A stretch of DNA of 64,000 bases from Xanthobacteraceae bacterium (GTDB taxonomy: Bacteria; Pseudomonadota; Alphaproteobacteria; Rhizobiales; Xanthobacteraceae): contig JALHMF010000002.1 of the NCBI GenBank assembly GCA_022844205.1, positions 62,001-126,000 on the forward strand, in the 5' to 3' direction. The notes under the pieces were generated by a model. The model searched no databases. It was not told the DNA's origin and worked only from the letters and a program-made list of their open reading frames with translations. A program made the position numbers and the translations under genes. Positions 8,220-16,534 of this stretch are shown in pieces (the stretch's first letter is position 1; every line of letters starts with the position of its first letter).

Positions 8220-8981
8220 CTATTTCCGCTCCGCCCCGTCCTGCATCGCCCGCATATATTTCTGGTACGTATAATCGGTGTTGTAGCGGGCGACCCGCAG
8301 GCCGGTCGCGCCATCGAGAAATCCGGCTCTCCATAGATACGTGCGAAGGAAGGCGCCAGCTGCGCGCACGACCGCTTTCAGTCGCGTTGGCCGCTCGCCC
8401 TTCCTTACCATCTCAGCCGCTGCGGCTGCGGCATATCGGCTGGCCTTTTCCCGCGCATCGTCAAGGTCGGCAATCGCGTCGTGCTCGATCGGCTGTTTCA
8501 TGCGCGAAACCGATCCGTTCAGTTCGACGCGCTCATGCACCTTTGCTTCCACGAAGCGCCCCCTGCCGCGCTTCCAGAGACGCAGCACGTAATCTGGCGA
8601 CCAGCCGCAGTGAGCAACGATCGTTCCGCAGAAGCGGGAGCGGCGAGGGATCATGTACCCATCGGCCGCGTTCGGATCGGCCAGCGCCTTCTGGATTTCG
8701 TCCGCCAGCAACGCTTCGATCCATTCGTCGGCATCCAGCGAAAAAATCCAGTCCCCCGTCGCCGCATCGAGCGCGCGGTTTTTCTGCGGGCCGAAGCCCG
8801 GCCAGTCCGCCGTTTCGATCACCCGGGCGCCAAGCGAGCGGGCGATTTCGACCGTCTTGTCGGCACTGCCGTTGTCGACTACGACAATCTCGTCTGCGAA
8901 GCTCGCCGAACGCAGGCAGCGTTCGATCAGAAGCTCCTCGTTCTTGGTAATGACGATCAGGGACAGGCGAGGCACAACCAA
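8220..8981 (-). CDS. glycosyltransferase family 2, WaaE/KdtX-like LPS core glucosyltransferase
   Basis: 253 residues. LSLIVITKNEELLIERCL, IVVVDNGSADKTVEIA and the metal-binding WIFSLDADEW are the GT-A signatures, and GFGPQKNRALD is typical of the WaaE/LpsC subgroup that adds glucose to the inner LPS core. The C-terminal half (VHERVEL, then a basic helix region to YTYQKYM) also fits that group. The start appears to be TTG at 8981 with a GTG two codons later; neither has a strong ribosome site. It is divergent from the GT4 gene at 9015. Core-LPS function is inferred from family and context. Confidence 0.8.
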   Translation of the reverse strand: MVVPRLSLIVITKNEELLIERCLRSASFADEIVVVDNGSADKTVEIARSLGARVIETADWPGFGPQKNRALDAATGDWIFSLDADEWIEALLADEIQKALADPNAADGYMIPRRSRFCGTIVAHCGWSPDYVLRLWKRGRGRFVEAKVHERVELNGSVSRMKQPIEHDAIADLDDAREKASRYAAAAAAEMVRKGERPTRLKAVVRAAGAFLRTYLWRAGFLDGATGLRVARYNTDYTYQKYMRAMQDGAERK

Positions 8982-9014
8982 TCCGGATTTTGTTGGACGA
9001 CAGCGCGGCGGACC

Positions 9015-10178
9015 ATGCCCGACCCCCGGAATTCAGTCCAGAGCCGAAGCACGCCATCGCGCGTGGTGTTTGTGCGGCAACGGTTCAATCCGTTTGGCGG
9101 GGGCGAATTGATCCTCGACCGCACGATCACTGCGCTGTTGTCGCACGGCGTGAAAGTCTCCCTGCTCGGCCGCTCATGGACCGAGCGAAAGGATATCGAT
9201 TTCATTTCTTGCAATCCACCCCGCTTCCCGCGCTTCTCACGCGAACGGCGCTTTGCCGATGCGGCTTGCAAGCTGCTGGTGTCCGAAACCACGGCGCTGG
9301 TGCAGTCCCATGAGCGCATGCCCTGCTGCGATATTTTTCGCGCCGGCGACGGCTCCCACGCGGCATTCATCGAGCATCGTGCCCGCGGACTGGGGGGGCT
9401 TTCCGCGGCAGCATTGCGGCTCAATCCCTATCATCGCAGCGTGATTGCGCTGGAGCATGAAATGTTCACGAGCCAGCGCCTTCGCGCGGTGATCGTGAAT
9501 TCTCAAATGGTCGCCGATGAAATCCGTCGTCTCTATTCGGTGCCTACAGAAAAAATCCATCAGGTTCCAAACGGCATTGACCTCGTTCGTTTTTCATCGG
9601 ACGCACGCCAAGTGCACCGCCAGGAAATCCGGCGCAAGCTGGGCACGGACATGAATCGTCCCGTGCTGCTGTTCGTCGGCTCAGGCTACAAACGCAAAGG
9701 CCTCGATACCGCCATCGCGGCCCTCGCCGAAAGCAAAGCCGACGCCGAGCTTTGGGTGGTTGGCAATGACAAGCAACCTGATGCGTATCGCCGTCAGGCC
9801 GAGCGCGCGGGACTGGGTGATCGTTTGCGCATCATCGGTCCCATGAAGGACACCGTTCCTTATTATGCGGCCGCTGACGCGTTGATCCTTCCCACCGTCT
9901 ACGATCCGTTTCCGTCGACGGTCGTCGAAGCGCTTGCCTGCGGGCTTCCCGTCGTCACGAGCACGGGCTGCGGGGCGCGTGACGCCGCCGCACGGCTCGA
10001 TCTTGCGCTGGTCCGCGATACCTATGATGTGCCCGGTTTTGCCGATGCCATTTGCCGCGCCCTCGATCTTGCTTCGAAACCAGGCACGATCCTCGAGGCC
10101 AACGCCATCGCCCGCGATTACGGCATCGAGTCCATGATTGACCGCATGCTTCGCATCTATCAAATACTTGACGCATGA
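9015..10178 (+). CDS. glycosyltransferase family 4 (WaaG-like)
   Basis: 387 residues from the ATG at 9015; in-frame reading further upstream only runs antisense to the GT2 gene and is not protein-like. N-terminal domain: VVFVRQRFNPFGGGELIL. The C-terminal GT-B nucleotide-sugar domain has VLLFVGSGYKRKGLDTAI, a hinge near IIGPMKDTVPYYAAADALILPT, and YDPFPSTVVEALACGLPVV in place of the classic E-x7-E (first Glu is Asp). It probably adds a hexose to an LPS core or polysaccharide intermediate in the cytoplasm. It overlaps the next GT4 gene by four bases (ATGA), so the two are translationally coupled. Confidence 0.85.
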   Translation: MPDPRNSVQSRSTPSRVVFVRQRFNPFGGGELILDRTITALLSHGVKVSLLGRSWTERKDIDFISCNPPRFPRFSRERRFADAACKLLVSETTALVQSHERMPCCDIFRAGDGSHAAFIEHRARGLGGLSAAALRLNPYHRSVIALEHEMFTSQRLRAVIVNSQMVADEIRRLYSVPTEKIHQVPNGIDLVRFSSDARQVHRQEIRRKLGTDMNRPVLLFVGSGYKRKGLDTAIAALAESKADAELWVVGNDKQPDAYRRQAERAGLGDRLRIIGPMKDTVPYYAAADALILPTVYDPFPSTVVEALACGLPVVTSTGCGARDAAARLDLALVRDTYDVPGFADAICRALDLASKPGTILEANAIARDYGIESMIDRMLRIYQILDA

Positions 10179-11326
10179 CTCCGTCGCCAAGTCTCTATCC
10201 AGAAAAATTGCGCATCCTGCATACCGAAGCCTCGACGGGTTGGGGCGGTCAGGAAATCCGCATCCTCGATGAGTCCGCAGGTATGATCGGACGCGGGCAT
10301 GACGTGCATGTCGTGGCCGCCCCAGAAGCGCCGCTGGTGCAGGCGGCGAAAGACCGAAACATCCCGGTGCACGCGCTTCCACTGAACCGCCGCAGGCTTG
10401 GTTCTCTGCTGGCGCTTCGAACCTTGCTGGCGGATCTGAAACCCGATGTGGTGGTCACGCACAGTTCGAGCGACAGCTGGCTGACTGCCTTTGCAACGAG
10501 GCTGTTGCGGCCCAGAATTCCCATTGTGCGCACGCGCCATATCTCGACGCCGGTGGCGGCAGGACCGTTCAACCGCTGGCTCTATGGAAAAGTGCCGAGC
10601 CGCGTTGTTACCACGGGCGAAGCGATCCGGAGTCACCTGCTGAACACGCTGCTGCTGAAACCCGATTTTGTGCTTTCGATTCCAACCGGCGCGAACATGT
10701 CCCGCTTCCAGCCGGGCAACCGCGCAGAGATGCGCGCAAAGCTGGGCATCAAAAGCCGGGGACCGGTCATCGGAATTGTCGCCACGCTGCGAAGCTGGAA
10801 AGGACACCGCTTTCTCGTCACGGCGATGAACAATCCGCGTCTGCGGGACGCTCATTTAATCATTGTCGGCGACGGCCCGCAGAACGAGGCCCTGCACCAA
10901 CTCGTTAACGAGCAGGGCTTGTCGCGGCGCGTGACCTTCACGGGCCAGCAGAAAGATGTGCTGCCGTGGTTGCAGGCGTTCGATGTATTTGTATTTCCGT
11001 CCACGGGTCACGAAGGAGTTCCGCAGGCGCTGGTGCAGGCGATGGCTTGCGGCCTTCCCGTCGTTACAACAGCCGTGGGCGCAATTCCGGAAGTCGTGAA
11101 AGATAGAGAGAGCGGTATTCTCGTAACACCCGAAAGCGCGGAAGCAATTGCAAATGGAATCGTACAAATACTGAGCGACGCAAATTTCGCGCGGCAACTT
11201 TCAGAAACCGGACGTAAACACGTGATTGCTCGTTTCAGCGATCAAGCGATGCTTGACGCGATGGAAAAGGTGCTGCAAGAGGCCGCCGCCAAGCGGAAGC
11301 GCGGCGTGCAACAGGTGACTTCATGA
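10175..11326 (+). CDS. glycosyltransferase family 4
   Basis: 383 residues, GT-B fold. The N-terminus has ILHTEASTGWGGQEIRI (donor/acceptor loop typical of GT4), with the linker VVTHSSSDSWLTA. The C-terminal domain has GIVATLRSWKGHRFL, LIIVGDGPQNEAL and HEGVPQALVQAMACGLPVV, where the second residue of the E-x7-E pair is Gln. It overlaps the upstream GT4 and the downstream methyltransferase by four bases each, giving a tight operon 9015-12012. A role in surface-glycan elongation is likely; the sugar is unknown. The Gln variant may alter catalysis or reflect a subfamily. Confidence 0.85.
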   Translation: MTPSPSLYPEKLRILHTEASTGWGGQEIRILDESAGMIGRGHDVHVVAAPEAPLVQAAKDRNIPVHALPLNRRRLGSLLALRTLLADLKPDVVVTHSSSDSWLTAFATRLLRPRIPIVRTRHISTPVAAGPFNRWLYGKVPSRVVTTGEAIRSHLLNTLLLKPDFVLSIPTGANMSRFQPGNRAEMRAKLGIKSRGPVIGIVATLRSWKGHRFLVTAMNNPRLRDAHLIIVGDGPQNEALHQLVNEQGLSRRVTFTGQQKDVLPWLQAFDVFVFPSTGHEGVPQALVQAMACGLPVVTTAVGAIPEVVKDRESGILVTPESAEAIANGIVQILSDANFARQLSETGRKHVIARFSDQAMLDAMEKVLQEAAAKRKRGVQQVTS

Positions 11327-12012
11327 AATCCTACCAGCCGATCGTTTGCCGGATCGCGCGCGAGGCGAATGCCCGCGCGATCCTCGACATGCCGAGCGGC
11401 GGTGGCTGGCTGGCGAAGGATTTGAATTCAACCGAGATCGCGATCGACGGCATCGACCTGTTCGACGCCCGCCCGGAAGGCTATCGCAACTTCCATCAAG
11501 CTGATCTCGACGACGGAATTCCCGCCTCGCTCGGACAGTACGACATGGTCGTCAGTTGCGAGGGCTTCGAACATGTTTCCAATCCAGGCCTGATCCTGAA
11601 GACCATTCGCGATCATCTAAAGCCCGGCGGAACCGTCGTGATCACTACGCCGAACACATGGCATGCGGCTTCGCGCTTCAAGATGATGATGCGCGGCTTT
11701 TATCCCGGCTTCCCGGCACTCGCCGGCAAGATCAAGCGCGGCACGCATATGCACATCATGCCTTGGAGCTGGCCGCAGTTGCATCTCTACCTGACCCTCG
11801 CGGGCTTCACCGACGTGAAACTGCATCCGTGCTTCGAGAAGCGCGGCATCCGGATGCTTGACCGGTTCCTGGCGATTCCGTTGAAACTGTATTGCAGAAA
11901 ACACGGACGCAAGGCCGCCGGTGAAGAAGCGAGAAAATTCTGGGAAACAGCTGCAAGCCCCGGCTCGCTTTACGCGCAGCGACTCGTTGTTTCCGCCAAG
12001 GCGCCCCGTTAA
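11323..12012 (+). CDS. class I SAM-dependent methyltransferase
   Basis: 229 residues. Motif I is short (ILDMPSGGGWLAKDL, about residues 23-37), followed by IDGIDLFDA, MVVSCEGFEHVSNPGLILK (motif II region) and LKPGGTVVITTPN (motif III), matching the Methyltransf_11/23 group. It overlaps the preceding GT4 by four bases, so it acts with the glycan operon, probably methylating a lipid-linked intermediate or sugar residue. It ends at 12012, before the likely GTG start of the next FkbM gene. Confidence 0.8.
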   Translation: MKSYQPIVCRIAREANARAILDMPSGGGWLAKDLNSTEIAIDGIDLFDARPEGYRNFHQADLDDGIPASLGQYDMVVSCEGFEHVSNPGLILKTIRDHLKPGGTVVITTPNTWHAASRFKMMMRGFYPGFPALAGKIKRGTHMHIMPWSWPQLHLYLTLAGFTDVKLHPCFEKRGIRMLDRFLAIPLKLYCRKHGRKAAGEEARKFWETAASPGSLYAQRLVVSAKAPR

Positions 12013-12097
12013 CGCAACCGGCCCCAGCGAACGGGCTACCTGTACTCCCTGCGCATTCTGGATTAGCACTATCGCGCATTGGGCACAGGATACCATC

Positions 12098-12952
12098 GTG
12101 TTGTTTCAGACCAACGGCTGCCGCGACCTCAATCAGTTAGAGAAAGCTTTTCTCGCGATATCCGAAACGATGCGCGGATTGTTCGCCATCAAGGTGCGTC
12201 TGAACGACAAGGGTTTTGCCTCGACCTACCTCTGCACAACGAAATGGGACGCCAAACGCGTGATGTCGCTCTGGGTCAAGGAAGAGGGAACAATGCGCTG
12301 GATCGACAGCGAAGCGACCCCCGGCAGCGTCTTCATGGACATCGGCGCGAATGTCGGCGTCTATTCCATCGCCGCGGCACACCGCGTGGGGCCTTCCGGG
12401 AAAGTGTATTCGTTCGAGCCGCATCGCTTCAACGCGGCGACGCTGATGCAGAATGTGATGCTGAGCAAGCTCACCGACCGGATGACAGTCTTCACCTCGC
12501 CTGTCTCGGACCAGCCGGGAGTTATCCGGTTCAATTACGCCTCGCTGAAATCCGCTTCGAGCGGAAGCCAGCTCGGGCACAGCAACATTGCCGGCAAGGA
12601 TCGCAGCTTCAGTCCGGTCGCATCCGAAATGATGTCCGCCGTGAGCGTGGACTGGCTGATCGCGCAAAAAGTCATCGAACCGCCCACGCTGGTGAAAATC
12701 GACGTTGACGGCAACGAGCCTCTGATTCTGCGCGGCATGCGTGGCCTGCTCAGCGGTCCAGACAAACCGAAGGCGGTTCAAGTGGAGATCAATGTCGGCC
12801 AGGACGCTCTGATAAACGCATTTATGAACGAATGTGGTTACCGGCTGGACCTGCGCCACTTCACGCCATCAGACGAGGTGAAGCTGAAAAAAGGCGCCTC
12901 GTTTAAGCAAATCTCGCACAATGCGATTTTCCGACGCAAAGAGCAGGCCTGA
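12098..12952 (+). CDS. FkbM-family SAM methyltransferase
   Basis: 284 residues from GTG at 12098, preceded by AGGA about seven bases away. A longer reading from 11921 would overlap the previous gene by 92 bases and adds non-conserved sequence, so it is not used. Motif I is GSVFMDIGANVGVYSIAA, then YSFEPH, and the FkbM hallmark is LVKIDVDGNEPLILRGM (IDxDGNE). It is probably an O-methyltransferase of a sugar in the same glycan. It lies 85 bases after the previous gene on the same strand. The exact start is uncertain; an ATG near 12169 is also possible. Confidence 0.78.
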   Translation: MLFQTNGCRDLNQLEKAFLAISETMRGLFAIKVRLNDKGFASTYLCTTKWDAKRVMSLWVKEEGTMRWIDSEATPGSVFMDIGANVGVYSIAAAHRVGPSGKVYSFEPHRFNAATLMQNVMLSKLTDRMTVFTSPVSDQPGVIRFNYASLKSASSGSQLGHSNIAGKDRSFSPVASEMMSAVSVDWLIAQKVIEPPTLVKIDVDGNEPLILRGMRGLLSGPDKPKAVQVEINVGQDALINAFMNECGYRLDLRHFTPSDEVKLKKGASFKQISHNAIFRRKEQA

Positions 12953-13109
12953 CAGCGGTTTCTGACCCTGGCTCCTGCGGTGTCCCTTGCAGCGTATGGT
13001 CCGGATATCCGATATTTCCTGTCGACCAAGCCTTTCCCATCCATTAAACGTCACCCGGATTTCGGTGCCGCCGGAGGCGGTACATCGGCCACTTTTCCCG
13101 GAGCACAGC

Positions 13110-13769
13110 GTGGCAGCCAAGCATAGTGGGCACGAGAAGCGGCTTGTGCTTTTCGATCTGGACGGCGTGCTGCTGGATTCGCGAGAAAACATGCGCCGTT
13201 CATGGCAGCGCGTTTGCGAGCATTTCGGCACGGATGTCGGCTTCGAACGATACTTTGCGGAGATTGGCCGGCCATTTTCCGTGATCATGGAGCGTCTTGG
13301 TCTTTCCGAACGCGCGGCGGCGATTGAAGGCGTCTTTCGTGTTGCGTCCATGGAGAATCTGAATGTACTTCGCTTCTATCCACAAGTCGCGGAGACACTC
13401 ACGAAACTAGAAGCCGCAAACATGAAAATGGGCATCGTCACGTCCAAGGATCAACTTCGGACCAACGCGATCATTGCGATGTTGCCGGTGAATTTCACTT
13501 GCGTGCACGCGCCGGACGGAAAGCTCCGCGGCAAGCCGGCGCCCGATCATCTGCTGATGGCAATGGCGCAAACGAGCGTCGATCCGGCAGAAACTTTGTA
13601 TGTGGGCGACATGGCCGCGGACCATGAAGCCGCCAAGCGTGCCGGCGTCGACTACGCCCATGCCGAATGGGGATACGGGCAGACGCCCGCTGATGGCTGC
13701 TGGAAATTATCCGGCATGACGGATTTGCTAAAACTCATACCGGCAAAGAATGAAGGTTCGACAGGATGA
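13110..13769 (+). CDS. HAD-superfamily phosphatase paired with kdsB-like gene
   Basis: 219 residues from GTG at 13110, with GGAG a few bases upstream. All four HAD motifs are visible: FDLDGVLLDS (residues 15-24, nucleophile and acid Asp), GIVTSKD, the Lys in GKPAPDHLL, and YVGDMAADHEAA. A cap region with helices lies between motifs I and II, as in the Gph/PGP-like group. The stop overlaps the ATG of the kdsB-like gene by four bases. That coupling suggests it dephosphorylates the sugar acid that the next enzyme activates, acting like KdsC, although it is not an obvious KdsC orthologue. The gap 12953-13109 shows nothing recognisable. Confidence 0.75.
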   Translation: MAAKHSGHEKRLVLFDLDGVLLDSRENMRRSWQRVCEHFGTDVGFERYFAEIGRPFSVIMERLGLSERAAAIEGVFRVASMENLNVLRFYPQVAETLTKLEAANMKMGIVTSKDQLRTNAIIAMLPVNFTCVHAPDGKLRGKPAPDHLLMAMAQTSVDPAETLYVGDMAADHEAAKRAGVDYAHAEWGYGQTPADGCWKLSGMTDLLKLIPAKNEGSTG

Positions 13770-14494
13770 AGGTCTTAGGCATTATTCCCTGCCGCTATGG
13801 CGCGGTGCGCTTCCCCGGAAAATCGCTCGCCGACATTCATGGCAAGCCGATGCTCTGGCATGTATTCCAGCAGACGAAGAAAGCGAAATCCCTGCATGAA
13901 GTGTACGTGGCCACCGACGACGAACGTATTGCGAACGCCTGCAAGAAATTCAGCATCCCCTTCATCATGACCCGTCAGGACCACCCAACGGGAACCGACC
14001 GGCTGGTGGAATGCATCAAGACCGTCGATGCCGATATCTATGTGAACGTGCAGGGCGACGAGCCGATGATCGCACCGGAAGCGATCGATATCGTTGCCGA
14101 TGCGATTTTAAACATCAAAGACCCGCGCGTGCTCGCCTCCAACGGCTACAAGCCGATTCACGACCCGGCGGAAGTCGTGAATGCGAACGCCGTAAAGGTG
14201 ATCATGACGGCCGACGGACTGGCGCTGTCCTATTCGCGCCTGCCGATTCCGTATCCGAAGGATGGCTTCGCCGAATACAACCGCCAGCTAGGGCTGTACG
14301 CCTTTCGAAAGCGCGGTCTCGAAACTTTTGCTGCCCACCGTCCCGGACCGATCGAACTCGCCGAGGGCGTCGAGATGTTCCGCTTTCTTGAACACGGGTA
14401 TGAGGTCGCAATGGTGCGCACGCCGGATGACAACGCCATTTCCGTCGATACGCTTGGTGATCTCGAACAGGTCAGAAGACTGATTCCGGCCTGA
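13766..14494 (+). CDS. kdsB: 3-deoxy-manno-octulosonate cytidylyltransferase-like protein (CMP-Kdo synthetase family)
   Basis: 242 residues, close to the usual KdsB length. KdsB joins CMP to Kdo, activating it for LPS inner core or capsule. Family signatures: GIIPCRYGAVRFPGKSLADI (CTP-binding loop, residues 5-24), VYVATDDERIANAC, HPTGTDRL, IYVNVQGDEPMI (metal site) and IDTLGDLEQVRRL-type C-terminus (here SVDTLGDLEQ). The divergence of the middle region and pairing with a HAD phosphatase make a KpsU-like or related nonulosonate/ulosonate enzyme possible. Translation is coupled to the HAD gene. Whether the genome has another, core-LPS kdsB is unknown. Confidence 0.85.
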   Translation: MKVLGIIPCRYGAVRFPGKSLADIHGKPMLWHVFQQTKKAKSLHEVYVATDDERIANACKKFSIPFIMTRQDHPTGTDRLVECIKTVDADIYVNVQGDEPMIAPEAIDIVADAILNIKDPRVLASNGYKPIHDPAEVVNANAVKVIMTADGLALSYSRLPIPYPKDGFAEYNRQLGLYAFRKRGLETFAAHRPGPIELAEGVEMFRFLEHGYEVAMVRTPDDNAISVDTLGDLEQVRRLIPA

Positions 14495-14516
14495 TGCGCG
14501 AACCCATCGGCTTCCG

Positions 14517-15683
14517 ATGATCAAAAAACCATCCTGGCTCTCGCAGGACGCATGGACCCGCTTGATGCGTCAGCGCGACCGCCGCAAGAGAATGCGTCGG
14601 CAGGTCGTCCGGTTCTTCAAAAGTCCGAAACTCGCCATCGCCTATTCCACCTACCGGAAAGCAGTCAACGCCGCAGATTGGCCGGAGGTAAAAACGCGCG
14701 TCCTGACAGTTGCAAAGATCGCCGAACAGGTTCGCGACAAGCATACAATCGGAGACATGGTGGCCGCGCTGGAGCGCGTCGGTTGCTATCGGGAAAGCGC
14801 GGAGTTGTGGTTCTCCAAAGCCGCCGCCAACGCAAAGATCCTGCCGAACGAATGGCGCGGTGAAAACCTTTCCAGCAAGACGTTGCTGATCAATTTGAAT
14901 CAGGTTGCCGGGAGCGGCATGGGCGTTGGCTATCGTTGCGCGCACATCGTTGCACAACTGACCGGCCGCGCGCGGCGGACGATCGTCATCGTGGAGAAGC
15001 GCCTGATCCCGACCTACCGTCGCACCTTTCCCGGTCTCGAAATCTATTCATCGTCCGCTGAAATCGGGCATGGCGAAGTCGATTTTGTCGCACTGCCGGC
15101 CTATCTGCTTGCTGAATTCGACATGAAGCCGGATCTGACGGACGCGGACTTCAAGCCTTTGCTGGTCGATACGGAACTGGCCGCAGCACTGCGGAAAAAA
15201 TATCAGGCCAGGCAGGGCGATCGCACAAAGCCGCTCATCGGCATCTGCTGGTACAGCTCGCACCACGGCAAGGAAATGCCTTCCCTGCAACACTGGCGCG
15301 ATTTCATTCACCGGACCGATGCAACCTTTGTTTCACTGCAATATGGAAATGTCGCCTCGGACGTAAACATCCTTGGCAGGAATCGCGTGATTACCGACCC
15401 GAACATCGATCAACTGGTGGATATGGACGGCTTCGCGGCTCAGGTCGCCGCACTCGACGGTACAATCACCATAATCAACACGCTCGCCAATGTGGGCGGC
15501 GCGCTTGCAACCCCAACAGTCGTGTTGCGTGATGACTGGTTCCGTCGCAATCAGCCGGTACTCAGCGACCGGATGCCGTGGTTTCCAAGCGTACGAATCG
15601 CCGGTAAGAACCGTAGAGACTGGAGGGCTGTCCTCGACGAGGCGCTATTAAAACTTCACGAATTACAGGCAAAGCGGAAATGA
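14517..15683 (+). CDS. GT9/GT41-like glycosyltransferase, host-like-GC paralogue
   Basis: 388 residues, 22 bases after kdsB. It shares the full architecture of the protein at 3592-4776: IKKPSWLS start, ALERVGCYRESAELW helix pair, NEWRGENLSS, then the GT-B donor domain IGICWYSSHHGKEMPS, FVSLQYGNV, NQLVDMD-like IDQLVDMD, NTLANVGGALATPTVV and LRDDWFRRNQPV. By eye, roughly two thirds of C-terminal residues match. Here the DNA is about 58% GC in a sampled line. It overlaps the FkbM gene downstream by four bases. It probably adds a sugar that the FkbM partner methylates; donor and acceptor are unknown. Confidence 0.72.
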   Translation: MIKKPSWLSQDAWTRLMRQRDRRKRMRRQVVRFFKSPKLAIAYSTYRKAVNAADWPEVKTRVLTVAKIAEQVRDKHTIGDMVAALERVGCYRESAELWFSKAAANAKILPNEWRGENLSSKTLLINLNQVAGSGMGVGYRCAHIVAQLTGRARRTIVIVEKRLIPTYRRTFPGLEIYSSSAEIGHGEVDFVALPAYLLAEFDMKPDLTDADFKPLLVDTELAAALRKKYQARQGDRTKPLIGICWYSSHHGKEMPSLQHWRDFIHRTDATFVSLQYGNVASDVNILGRNRVITDPNIDQLVDMDGFAAQVAALDGTITIINTLANVGGALATPTVVLRDDWFRRNQPVLSDRMPWFPSVRIAGKNRRDWRAVLDEALLKLHELQAKRK

Positions 15684-16480
15684 ATGCAGCATCCGAATGG
15701 GGCACCGCTAAGCCTGGCATTCTCGCATCCATCTACATTGGCGCGATTCGAAACCGCATTGCGCGAGGCCGCCTAAAAAGATTACTCCGCAACCTTCTTG
15801 CTTCGAGCGATGGTGTCTACGACGTGGACGTGGATGGCCTGCGCCTGCGCTGCCACGTTGCGGACAATACGTCCGAGCGTGCCGTCGTCGAACGCGGCTT
15901 GAAGGAAATCGACACCCTCAACCTCATCACCAAAGACCTCGGCCCGGGCGACGTATTCTTCGACGTCGGCGCAAATTGTGGAATTTTTGCTTTGTACGCG
16001 GCGAAAAAAGTGGGCCCAGCCGGCAAGGTCATCGCCATCGAGCCCATCACTGCGATGAGCGATCGTCTGCATTTCAATATCCGCGCGAATAATTTTTCCA
16101 ATATCGACGTTGTGGGAGACGCCGTCGGCGACCAGCCCGGCGTATTAACGCTGCATGTGGACCCCAAACATCTGGGGCGGTCGTGCGCGACCCAAATGAC
16201 CGGCTATGAGCCGGTGAAGGTCATGGTGACGACCCTCGCCAAGATCGTTGAAGCCGCCAATGTTTCAAAAATCGACGCGCTCAAGATCGACATTGAGGGC
16301 TACGAAGACCGCGCGCTGCTTCCTTATGTGGCCTCGATGCCAGAGGAAAAGTGGCCGAAGAAAATCATGATGGAAATCCTGCTCGCCAGCCGATGGGAGA
16401 GGGATTGCATTGGAGAGCTGATCAAGGCGGGCTATCGCCAGACTTGGCGCAGCAAGCAGGATATTTTGCTAGAATTATAA
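15680..16480 (+). CDS. FkbM-family SAM methyltransferase
   Basis: 266 residues. Motif I is DVFFDVGANCGIFALYAA (about residues 91-108), then VIAIEPI, and the FkbM hallmark DALKIDIEGYEDRAL. The N-terminal 60 residues form a basic helix-rich segment. The start overlaps the stop of the GT9/41-like gene by four bases (ATGA), so expression is coupled. This is the second GT/FkbM pair in the island, with gene order reversed relative to the AT-rich pair. It is likely a sugar O-methyltransferase. Confidence 0.82.
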   Translation: MNAASEWGTAKPGILASIYIGAIRNRIARGRLKRLLRNLLASSDGVYDVDVDGLRLRCHVADNTSERAVVERGLKEIDTLNLITKDLGPGDVFFDVGANCGIFALYAAKKVGPAGKVIAIEPITAMSDRLHFNIRANNFSNIDVVGDAVGDQPGVLTLHVDPKHLGRSCATQMTGYEPVKVMVTTLAKIVEAANVSKIDALKIDIEGYEDRALLPYVASMPEEKWPKKIMMEILLASRWERDCIGELIKAGYRQTWRSKQDILLEL

Positions 16481-16489
16481 AACACGCGC

Positions 16490-16509
16490 GGCCGCACGAA
16501 CATGCGGCC
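16490..16509. terminator. hairpin between convergent genes, likely bidirectional terminator
   Basis: A perfect 7-bp stem GGCCGCA/TGCGGCC (16490-16496 and 16503-16509) with a six-base loop lies ten bases after the FkbM stop and just before the 3' end of the convergent oxygenase gene. There is no strong T-tract on either side. Position and GC-rich stem suggest termination or transcript protection. Confidence 0.45.
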
Positions 16510-16534
16510 TCTGTGTAACCCGCTGTACGTTCGC

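Noticed and set aside
8481-9014. N-terminal extension of the first GT4 gene
   Set aside because: Runs antisense through the GT2 gene; the true start at 9015 gives the expected GT4 length.
10160-10855. 231-residue minus-strand open frame
   Set aside because: Antisense to the second GT4 gene; no protein-like features.
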